Assembly: GCA_001584585.1 (NCBI GenBank)
Contig: LSYV01000006.1
Location: forward strand, 2,900,270 to 2,964,269
Source: Gonium pectorale
Lineage: Eukaryota > Chlorophyta > Chlorophyceae > Chlamydomonadales > Volvocaceae
Length of the DNA: 64,000 bases
Direction of reading: 5' to 3'
The notes beneath the pieces were generated by a model that had not been told where the DNA came from, ran no database searches, and was given only the letters and a program-made list of their open reading frames with translations. The translations under genes and the position numbers were made by a program. Positions 22,901-32,554 of this stretch are shown one piece after another (positions within the stretch are counted from its first letter, which is position 1; every line of letters begins with the position of its first letter).

Positions 22901-25900
22901 AGCCCCAGCTTGGAACTGCTGGCGACGCCATGGGCCGGGCAAGGCTGTCACGGGAGGCGGTAGCCGCAGTGGGCGAAGAAGCTGGTCCCAGGGGCGTGGC
23001 ACGTGCCGTAGCCGCGAAGGCAGCTGCAATAGACGGTCCGGGATCGGATGAGCTGCGAACATCCCGCGCGTCAGTGCCCGTGGCAGCCGACGACAGCCGA
23101 GGCGCGGGCGAGCCGCGTGTCGCCATCATTGAGGCCTGGCCGTTGGCGGACCAGTCGTGATGTGGTGGTGAGTCGTTCGCGCTGCGGCCGATGCTGTCAG
23201 CGTTCCAGTCGCCATCACTGGCGCCATGACCGTAAAGCAACATAGCCTCCATGCGACGTGCTGGGTGGTTGATGACGACGCGCTCGAAGGAGCGACACCT
23301 GCAGAGTCAGTGCAAGACGGAGGGGCAGGGTTATACACTGCAAGTATCCAAGACACCTTCACGGGACTAAGGTAGCCGCTGGCGCAAATGAACAGGTGCC
23401 AGTGCATCTGTGCATGCGCTTGCACGTGGCACGATCCTAGTCTTCTAAAAGGGCGGCCCCTCCCTTCTGCACTCTTGACGCGACACCCCCCACCTCTCCG
23501 GGCAGCCTAGCCGGCCACCGCCCGCCATGGCAGCCAGCATGTGGTCCGAAAGGCAGTGGGCGCAGAAGGTATGGCCGCACGGCTGTAGAGCCACCGCACC
23601 GGCCAGCCCCGAGCCGCACAGCCCGCACACCAGCTCCGATTGAGCGGCGGCGGCTGGGTACCTGCGGCGCGCAGGTCAAAAGGTTGGTACCCAAACAAAC
23701 ACGGGTATGCGAGGCAGGGCGCGGGGGGCGGCCGCGTGCAGCTTAGTAGGAGCTTTACCGCTGCTTGCTGCAGCCCAGGATACCTGTTGGTGGAGGGCAC
23801 GTCAGATGACTCGGACTTGGCGGCGGCCGTGCGGCCCGCTGCCGGCAGCGCGGAGAGGGGCGGCAAGGCCGGTGGCACCACGTCCTGCGCCGCCGCGGCC
23901 TCCACGGAAAGCGGCAGCGCCAGCGACGGCTCCCGCGCGGGCAACGTGGCCGTGCGCTTCCCATCGCTCGCTGAACCCTCCGCTGGGTGCGGGACGGAGC
24001 GCGTCGTCTCAGCGGCTTCGGGCCTGCCGTACGGTACGGTTCGGCCAATCACGACCTCGGCGTGGCAGTCGGGCTCGCCCAGGTCCGCCGGGCCATCAGC
24101 CATGTCGCTGTCGCGCCATACGTGGCATGTTGACCAGTCGTCATGCCGCGACGGCCCGGAGAGAGGCAGTGAGGGCTGCGACCAGGACAGCGCCCGGCGG
24201 CCCACCCGCGGTAGCGGCAGCGGCACCGGGTCCGGTTGTACCCGCTGGCCGGGGGACTCGAAGATGCTGCTGCTGCTGTCGCCATGGACGCTGTCCACCA
24301 CTGCGTTGTTGTTGTACATTCGGATATCGCCGTACATGATGTATCCGTCGGGCGCCGACGCATCGCTCCAGCTCGACCTGGCAGCGGCGCAACAGCGGCG
24401 GGCATCGGGCGACACATGCTGCGGTGCCGCAGCGGGGCTATTGTTGGCGCTGCCAATCCAGCTGCCCACGCTGCTGACGCCGCTGTTGCTCTCACGGTTG
24501 TCCATGTCGGCCGTACTGGTGCCATACCGCGCACGCCCGCCGCCTGTAGCGTTGCTGGCATAGCTGCTGCGGGCGGAACGGGGTGTCGACGGCACAGCGC
24601 CAACCCGAAGGTCCACGCGAGCGGTGCCTTCCGACGGCAGGCCTGAGCCTAGGTAACTGACGAGAGACTCCGACATCGGAAGCTTGTCCGGAGAATATGG
24701 AGCCGTGTGGTCAGGGGTGGCTCTTCCGTCAAAGATGCCGCTACCTTCGAGCTCAACGGTGTCTCGGCTGGGGCTGGCCTCAACGCTGCTGCGCCGGCCA
24801 GCGTTGGCAGCAGCGAACGCGCGAGCATAGTTGCTAGACCGCGACCCCGACACCGCAAAAGCGGGATCCGAGTTGCGCGCAGCCCTGCCGCCGCTGCCTG
24901 CCCCGACACCGCGGACGTCGCAGCTGCCGCAGCTGCTGTGCGACATCCGGTCGTCCATGTCGGCCCTCGCGGCCGCCGCCGCGGCGGCCGCCGCAGCCAC
25001 GTGGCTTTTAGTAAGTTGCCAGCTGCCACTCTGGATGGCAAGAGGGGTGGAGGCCGCGCTAAAGGGAGATGGCGTGTCCAGGTTCTCGCCGTACCGGGTT
25101 GCACGGCGGTTGGGGTTCCGGGCGCGCCCCAGCGTCAGCGGCCGAAGTACTGCCTCGGGTGTGCACCTGCAGATGGGCGTGTAGCGCCCGGGTGTCAGCA
25201 GGCTTCGTAGCACCAACGATGGAACGGGGCACAGGGCTTCAGCGTCCAAAGCATACATCAGTCCGTAGGACAGGACAGGATATGTCTTCCACGTGCTGCC
25301 GTTTATCTATGGTAGGGCAAGTGCGACGCGCGTCCCCAAGCCTGTGACTTTTAGTATGGAGGGCCCTAGGGTCTGCGCCCATCCCTGCACCTGGGGGACT
25401 CTGGGGAGCTAGTTGTCGTGCCGTCACCGCTGCAGGCACCCGTGCCCAGCCCTGCCGGCTCCAGGTCAGAGGGCGACGCCGCGGTAGCCGTCTGCTGCGC
25501 GGCGCAGCCAGCGGGCGCGCAGACCGCGCGGCTAGGGGTCGGCGCGCTGTCAAGCGACCAGCGTGCACGCCGTTGCTCTCCCGAGGGCGGCCATGACAGG
25601 CCGTGCGGAACGATAGTCTGTATGGCAACGGCGCGTTCCCAACTCCGCCTGCTGGTACCCGAGGAGTCTTTAACGGCAGCCGCGGGCGCAGTAACGGTGG
25701 GCGTGGAGCCGTCGAATGCGCAGCAAGACTCTGCGCTGTCCGTGCCACCCCCGCGATGGCAACCCCGGCCGCAAGTGCAGACTGCCTCAGTGAGGCGGAC
25801 GGCGAGCGGGTTGATCTCCTCGAGAGAGGACCGTTGAGACAGAGGCGATTTGGAGCCTATGGACGCACCAGGCTGCGCCCGTCGCGACAGCGAAGCGAAT

Positions 25901-28570
25901 GAAAACTCCTATTGGGGCGGGTATCGATCGAGGGAGGTAAGATGGGCTACGCATGCAGGATGTAGCAGACTTCTTGCGTGGGCTGAGCACATGCGGTTCA
26001 CGGGTGCCTTGCTTCATTGTGCAAGGCTGGAAAAGATCCGCCGCACTGCTCAGCAGATATGTGGGCAACTGAACCCGTACTGACCTGCAGACAGGCGTCG
26101 CTGCCCGACTCGGCCTCACTCCCGCTGACCGCGCCACCCGCGACGGCCGGTTCTAGCCGCAGACGTGCCAGCGCAGCGCCACCCGCACCACGAGCCTTAG
26201 AGCTGACCAGCTGCGGCGCCGGCGCCGAAGCCGCAGCTGAGCTGAACCAGACACCCACGGCAGAGCCAGAAGCTGCCTCTGCAGCTGATGCTGCTGCGCC
26301 GGAGCCCGCCTGGATGGAGCTTGCGCCGCTGCTCACCTTCATTGCATCGTTGCCGTCACGTTGTGACGGAGGCGGCCACCGGGCGGCCTTTGGAGACAAA
26401 GACGACGAGGAATCCTCAGTTGCCGACGATGTTACGGCACTGGGGGCTGCGCCCGCTGGGTTGCCCGAGCTCGTGTCAGTGCTGCCGGGCAGCGGGGAGC
26501 CCGCGGTGCTGACGTTCAGCAGGCGCGAGGGCCCGCGGCTGCGGCCGCTGCTTGAGGACCGCGCCTGCGGAGCCTTTCCCCGCGGCGACGACGGAGGCGC
26601 CGGCGCGGCGGGCGTGGACAGGAAAGTCGTAGAAGACGGTCGCGGCGGGAGGCCGAGCGGTGGCGGCAGCACTGCAGTGATAGACCCGGCGGACTGCGGG
26701 CGCCTAGCCTGCCGACCGCAGCTGTCGCCCGAACTCCTGGGGCTGTAGGCGCCGCCGTGGTCGGCACTGCGCAGGGGATGATGGGCGGACTGGCTGGCAG
26801 CGGCGGCGGCGAGGCTAGGGCGGCGCTGCATGGCATCGCCACTAGAGGGTCGCCGGGAAAGGGCGTTGGCCCCAGAGGATGAGGCGTGGCCCCGTACCCG
26901 CAACTGGCAGTCAGGCCGAGGGAATGCGGGCGCCTCGCCGGGGCAGCTGCTGCTCCCGCGCTGCACCACCGGCTGCCGGCCCTCGCACCGGCGGGCTGCC
27001 GGTGACGGCATGACCAAACCGGCGCCAAGCACGGCACGCAAGTCGATGGCATCCACCACGACCGCTGCCGACCCTGCGCTGTCGTGATCCAGAGTCAGAG
27101 CCTCCGGCAGAGCAACGTTGCGGAAGGCATTGCCATCACGCGCCCCACTGCGCGGTGTAACGGTGGGGCTAGAGCCGGGTCCGCCGTCGCTATCGTCATC
27201 GGCAGAGCCGTGTTCGCTTGGGCTTACGGTGCCGATGCCGGCGGACGCCCTGTGGCACTGCAGCGGCTCATGCAGCGGCATGTGGCGCCGGCGGCGGCGA
27301 GGTGCGGCGCTTGCAGTGTTGGCGGACGTGGGCCCGCTGGAGGCCGAGCTCCTCCTACGGGGTGGCAGCGCATGGTGGCATGGCACGGAGCACACAATGG
27401 TCAGGAGGAAAGTCATTCAGGAAAGCACAAAGGGTTCGCGGCGCCAAATGCTCATCGGCACTCAGGTAAGTATACAACGGGCGGACGAGTTGGGCACGAA
27501 AGGACAGGTCAACCTGCCTTAGGCGCCGCCTGTCTGGGGAAGGCGGTGCCACGGCATGGGAAGCCCCGCGAGCCGGCCGGCGTGTCCGGCTAACTGCTGC
27601 GCCACCAGCGGCGGAGTACGTCGAAGGCGGCGACGAAGGCGACTCTGGCGAAGCGGACTGCGATGAACCGTACGGGACTGTTGCGGCAGCTTCTGGGCTC
27701 AGGTCAATGCGGACTGACATAGCCGCTTCGTAGTTCCGTGGGCTACAGGATGCCCGCGCGCTGTCAGTGCTGCGAGCGCTGACAACAGAACAGCGGCGCG
27801 GTGGCGCTTCCCTGATTGCAGGGGAAGTGGTTTCCGAAGCGCCGGCGGCTGCGCCGGTCGGCAAGCGTCGAGACAGTCGGGCAGTCCGGGCAGCCTCGGC
27901 CGGTAAGCTCGGCTCAGGGAGGGGCCCCGCCTCCTCGAACACGTAGGCGAGCTCCGTAAGTGGGTTGACGGACAGCACGAGCGAGATCCGGCTGCCATGA
28001 GAGAGCGCAACTGGCTGACCCGGCTCCAACGGGCTGCCGTTGACGTACGTGCCGTTCCGGCTGTGGTCCTGCAGCACAATGAACCAAGGGAATGGGGCAG
28101 CCGTTTCGTAGGCGTTGCATGCACATGCCGTACGAAAGAAAGCCTATTGGCATTGTGGGCTGCGCGAAAGCAATGACGTAGTTAAGGGTGTTCCGGCTCG
28201 GTTTGCCTTCCACCACCGCCGCGTATTCTTGCGCACCTCCAACAAGACAAGCGACGGCCAGCGCCCCAGCTGCCTGTGGACGGTGATACTAGCGTGGAGG
28301 CGGCTGACGCGTTCATCATCGGTTTGGACCCACTGGAGCGGGCCATCGGCCCCCGTCAGCGTGCGAGCCGCGTCTTCTGGAGGTTGTGCGCCCCTGCCAA
28401 GCAACACCAGGTCCTCAATGAGGCTGATGGGCGGCGCAGCAGGCTCGGTGCCTGCTGGATGCCGCCGGCGAAGGAGGAGGGTGGAAGGTCAGATGAGCTA
28501 CAAGCGCTATCACAGGTCACTTATGTCAGTGCTCACCGTCTCTGTACCGCTGCAGGTAGCCCCATGCCAT
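19971..28570 (-). CDS. Giant FHA - RING - ARM-like protein with C-terminal membrane tail (putative membrane-anchored E3 ubiquitin ligase)
   Basis: Fourteen exons: 28570-28537, 28451-28237, 28143-27476, 27354-26085, 25872-25391, 25295-23784, 23661-23494, 23298-22545, 22371-22003, 21826-21281, 21109-20998, 20855-20629, 20511-20402, 20235-19971. Phases close, giving 2243 residues; the exon 3/4 junction is the weakest (non-consensus donor). An FHA domain at about 20-150 shows GRG (30-32), SRLH (61-64) and NGTYVNG (113-119), the phosphothreonine-binding signature. About 1250 Ser/Ala/Pro-rich disordered residues follow. A C3HC4 RING runs from C1406 to C1451 (CGLC, CGHTFCAHC, CPERC; the last pair has spacing three). 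The C-terminal 500 residues are helical, ARM-like, and end in a hydrophobic tail (AGAAAAGFALGAAFASAAVA). FHA plus RING recalls CHFR/RNF8, but the ARM-like region and tail do not. Recruitment of phosphorylated targets for ubiquitination at a membrane is inference. Confidence 0.78.
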
Positions 28571-29360
28571 CCGTGCTCGTCTCTCACGAAGTACACTTGG
28601 CATGGTGGGGGATCGCCCACGGCCCGCGGGAACTCTGCAAGACCGCTAGAACGTGGTCACCATATTATCTCAGTGCAAGGATTCAGGCGGCCAGGGTCCG
28701 TCGCTGTCGATCGCGCGCAGGGAAGTTTAAACACCAAGAGCAGCGATTCCGCGCCGTCGATGCCAACGCTTTCAGAAATGAACTCAGGCAGGTAACTGTG
28801 ATGCTTAGAGCGTTGCTTAGTAGAGCGGGGAGGGGTAGACTTGGTGAGGAGTTGCGTGATGTGACAGCCTTGGATCCTAGGATCGAGTTCTGGCGCGATA
28901 TTTTGTCATCGTGTCCATCGCTGCTCGCAAGGCTGCTCGCAAGTCACCAAATCCAAATATCCAATACGCTAGACAAGACGTGTCTGGACGCTGATCGATT
29001 CATCTGCGCTTCGGCTTCGCCCTGGGCCTGCCTATCAAACGTCGCACCCCTTTCAGCAAACTGCAAGCTGCTGTGAAGAAATCAAGCTGCATTAGGATGG
29101 CAATTTTTCAGGACTTTCTCCTTACGCTCCCGGCTCCTGCTGAAGATTACAGCAGGGTGGGTGCTGGCGAAATGGGGGCGAGCATCCGGCCGACCGTCAC
29201 ATGCACATTATCTACTGTGCGGAACCCCTGCATTCAGCACGGTCCGGCCAAGCACCGGCCCGTGGGTCCCGTGGGTCCCGTGAGACACATTGAGCCTCCA
29301 GCTCCCCCTCTTTCGCAGGCCGCCTGTGTCACCGACCTCGCAGGCGGAGCTTTCTTTGGG
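28571..29360. promoter_or_regulatory. Divergent promoter region, FHA-RING gene / BTB gene
   Basis: About 790 bp between opposite start codons. An AG acceptor at 29317-29318 (after CCCCCTCTTTCGC) suggests a 5' UTR intron for the BTB gene. A small tandem GTGGGTCCC repeat lies near 29262-29281. In-frame ATGs upstream (29097) make a longer BTB N-terminus possible. Confidence 0.5.
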
Positions 29361-30410
29361 ATGCTCAAGCGCCGCCGCAGCGAGTCTCTCCTCAGCGATG
29401 TGGAGCCTGATGTGCACATCAGCGTGCACGGGCGGCCCGAGCCGCTCAAGGCGCACTACCAGGTGCTCAGCCTCTACAGCAAATGTGTCAAAGAGCTGCC
29501 GAGGCCCTCTGATGGCGCGCCCGTCGTCTGGGATGTGAGCGGGCTGGTGCCGGAGGGCGCCTCGGTGCCCTTTGACGCGGCGACCGTGGAGGCATACCTG
29601 GACCTGGCCTACGCCCATGTTGACCCGCAGCGCCGCGTCCACGTCAGCAGCATCATCGACGACACTCGGCCGCTGCTCCTGTTTGCGGACGCGGCTGCGA
29701 GCAGCCCTCTCGTGTTTGAGGACCTGGAGCGCGCACTGCTGAGCAAGGATGACCTCAGCCTTCGGGTCCACGTCGGCGATGAGGTGCAGTTTAATCTGTT
29801 GCTGCGGGGGCAGATATACTTCATGACCACCGAGAGTGGACTCGTACGAGCTGACATGGAAAACAAACAGCGCCTGGCAGTGCTAACGCCGGACCAGCTG
29901 TTCCAGCAGCATATGCAGCAGATCCCTCTGGCCGTTTGCTCGGCCTTGGAGGAGTGGCTTTACCTGGCGGGTCGGCTGGGTACGGTCGAGGTGGCGCGGC
30001 TGCTGCTGGAGTTTGCGCGGACGCAGCTTACTTGGTGCGAAATATCCCTCTGCCTGCCCGCCATCGGCACCGTCTACAGCCCCCGCGTGCTGCAGTGCAT
30101 GCCGCCGGAGCTTCTGTACGAGGGCTTCCTGCGCCGGCAGCTCACCGACATGCCCACGTCGATGGGCCTCCTGAGACCCGTGAGCGGCAAGGTCAAGGTC
30201 ACCTTCGATTCACCAGCTGCAGCAACGGTCTACAACAGGCAGCTCGCTGCCAGCGACGAGTTTGCCATTGAAAACTGCGCCGTCCGTAGCATCCTCACGG
30301 ATGCCCAGAGGGGGAATGCCCTGGCAGTGAACATGACCGTGGGTGGACCGGATGCAGGCACAGCCACCAAGATCATTGAGGAAGTGCTCGAGAAGGCCGT
30401 CAATGGATAA
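29361..30410 (+). CDS. BTB/POZ-domain protein
   Basis: Single coding exon of 349 residues from the ATG at 29361. The frame is open further upstream, but the family-like start MLKRRRSESLLSDVEPDVHI favours this ATG. The N-terminal 100 residues have BTB layout: DVEPDVHISVHGRPEPLKAH, YQVLSLYSKCVKELP, and later DAATVEAYLDLAYAHVD. Chlamydomonas-type algae have large families of such proteins, some of them adaptors for CUL3 ubiquitin ligases. The remaining 240 residues (helical LAVCSALEEWLYLAGRLGTV and a C-terminal KVKVTFDS... part) have no known domain. A decayed homologous copy lies at 58345-58712 on the other strand. It is head to head with the FHA-RING gene, so two possible ubiquitin-pathway genes share a promoter region. 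Confidence 0.7.
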   Translation: MLKRRRSESLLSDVEPDVHISVHGRPEPLKAHYQVLSLYSKCVKELPRPSDGAPVVWDVSGLVPEGASVPFDAATVEAYLDLAYAHVDPQRRVHVSSIIDDTRPLLLFADAAASSPLVFEDLERALLSKDDLSLRVHVGDEVQFNLLLRGQIYFMTTESGLVRADMENKQRLAVLTPDQLFQQHMQQIPLAVCSALEEWLYLAGRLGTVEVARLLLEFARTQLTWCEISLCLPAIGTVYSPRVLQCMPPELLYEGFLRRQLTDMPTSMGLLRPVSGKVKVTFDSPAAATVYNRQLAASDEFAIENCAVRSILTDAQRGNALAVNMTVGGPDAGTATKIIEEVLEKAVNG

Positions 30411-30845
30411 GACTCTGACAAGTGGCCGGCGGGGGTAGTGCCGGGGGGGGGCGCGGGGAGAGGGGGCTTGACGCAAAGCGCATGCATAGGTCTGGACTGA
30501 GGTGGGTACAGTGGCGCTTTGGGGTGGGTCAATTGCTTACTAGGGACTGACAGACAGACTTGCAGACTGTCTTCCATCTTCAGTCGGGCGAACATGGATC
30601 GTCCCCAGGAGATGAGACAGGCCTTCTCCGCGTATGCTGTGTGCACGGCATGCGGTCATATCCATTGAAACGCGAAGGGGCGGCAGTATGATGATGTTGC
30701 TTGTTTATCGAGCGCCATTGGAACTAGTCTACCGATGTTCGACGGATTGAGTTTGCCTTCGTCATAGCATATGCGGTCAGTGGGGTGCACGAGGTGGCGG
30801 CGCCTGTCTGCTGAATGGCCTCATAACATATTGGCACAGGAGATC

Positions 30846-30850
30846 TGTAA
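30846..30850 (+). terminator. Candidate poly(A) signal of the BTB gene
   Basis: TGTAA about 440 bp after the stop codon at 30410. Confidence 0.5.
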
Positions 30851-31071
30851 GGCGCAGGTTGTGTTAGCGTGTTATGTCAAGAGAGTCGTGCCGATGGGTG
30901 GGCTCTCGGCCCATGTGGACTGGTGCAGAACCAGACGTTGCAATATGAGTATGTCTCCCTGCCGTTGCAGCAGGTACATGCAGTAAGCAAGTGCTTGGCC
31001 ACTTGCTGTTCAGCATCCGCAACAAGTTTGTCGCGTGTGCAAGTCTGGGGTTATTGAAAAGGTTGGTATCA

Positions 31072-31140
31072 TGCTGCCGACTTGCCTGTGCCGTAGCTTG
31101 TGCTCGGCATCGGCCCCCCTAGCTTCCATTTGGTGTGCAG
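31072..31140. repeat. Diverged direct repeat, copy A
   Basis: Shares GCTTGCCTG/CTTGCCTG, TAGCTYGTGCTCGGCA and CTTCCAT in the same order with the copy 278 bp downstream. Confidence 0.6.
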
Positions 31141-31349
31141 AGTCCGCATAAGCTTCAAACGCACTGGCTGGCCATCTGTGCACGACACTGTGCCACGACA
31201 AGGTGCAGTCGTGTTGCCTGCCGCGGCTGAGGGAGGAGCGGCCCACGGGTCAGATTACAGATTACAGGCTCCCCCAGAGAGGGGTTGCAGGCCACACGAG
31301 CCGATTGGCTCCCGGCCCGCCATAGCAGAGAGGGGTAAGCTGGGATACG

Positions 31350-31416
31350 TATGCACGGCTTGCCTGCACCCTAGCTCGTGCTCGGCAGTGGCCTCCTAGG
31401 CTTCCATAGTGTGTAC
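31350..31416. repeat. Diverged direct repeat, copy B
   Basis: Second copy in the same orientation; see 31072-31140. Confidence 0.6.
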
Positions 31417-32155
31417 ATGACAGTGTATGAAAAAGAACAAATATGTGAAGAAAGAGGGAGCTCGCCTCTACTCAAGCCGGTAACGAAGGCGTGATGTGGA
31501 GAAGTGAAACAGAAACAGGGAAGGCCACCTCTATGATCATACACACCCAAGGATGCGACATGGTCAGTAGGGCGCCGGGTAACATTGCATGTTTTATCTC
31601 AAAGCAATCCAGCCTAAAGCACGCGACTGCCTGATTGATGCATAACGCCGTGACCGTCGTGGCATGACGACATACAGCGAACCTCCTGTCTACCTATGGT
31701 CCACAGTACTGGCGCCGGCCTCAGTAAGCTGCCTTGCCGAGCTCCATGCAGGGCTGGGCGCGCGCAACTGTGTCATGCTGCTCGCGTTGGAAGCGCCCTG
31801 TCCGCCATAGTCGACAGAGCCGCAATACGGCGCGACACCTGCAGTGGCAAGAGCCCGATAATGCCCGATGCATGTGGACGATGGTAGCATGGTACACCCG
31901 GTTGACAGCTATCAGCTGCTTTCCACACTCAGTTGCCTGCATGACAGCGTATTAACTCTTGTGGCGCCGCTATGCGGGCGCCAACTGGACAACTACAGGG
32001 CTCTGGGCCGCGCAGCGGCGGGTAGCCGTTGCACCCTGCACGCCAACGCGCTTAATGTCGTGTCCGCAATCGGAAACTGAACGACAAGTGCGTTGTGCTT
32101 CAGGGCTACTGCAGCTTTAAAATGCAAAGCGTTGGCGCAATGCCCGCAAGACTCC

Positions 32156-32160
32156 TTACA
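32156..32160 (-). terminator. Candidate poly(A) signal of the PsbP-domain gene
   Basis: TGTAA on the minus strand, about 400 bp after the stop at 32555. Just to its right is a GGGCC-rich stretch (32163-32225). Confidence 0.5.
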
Positions 32161-32554
32161 AATGGGCCGTATGGGCCTTGAGCCCGTACCCCGGGCCTTG
32201 GGCCGTCTTAAGGGCCCACGTCCAGGGTACGTCTAGTATGTGCGGTTGCTGCATCTTAGGTAGCGAGTTAGCTGCGATTTATGGAGATCGTCTAGCGCCT
32301 ACAACACGCGCAGGTCGAGGGCATTCTTCGCACACACACACACGCGCGCACGCGTCCACCGGCTGCACAAGACTTGGCACCACAGCGGGTTTGCAATGTC
32401 CCGTGGGCAGTACAGATCAGCGAGGGACTATGCGGCAACAGCGCAGGTGCGATTGGCACCCTGCGTCCAACGCAGTGCAGTGCAGTGCGCACTCCGGTGG
32501 CTTGGTGTGGGGTCGTAACAGGCAAGCAGAAATGGTTGCGCGCGTCTGGGGGCG

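Larger units (their letters stand above)
30411..32155. other. Gene-poor interval with a diverged direct repeat
   Basis: 1.7 kb between the BTB stop and the PsbP-gene poly(A) signal. It holds two copies of a diverged repeat (31072-31140, 31350-31416). Several open frames of 60-100 codons lack domains. No exon supported. Confidence 0.5.

Noticed and set aside
32163..32225. GGGCC-rich stretch considered as a promoter element cluster
   Set aside because: Lies downstream of the PsbP gene next to its poly(A) signal, with no gene starting nearby; probably compositional.
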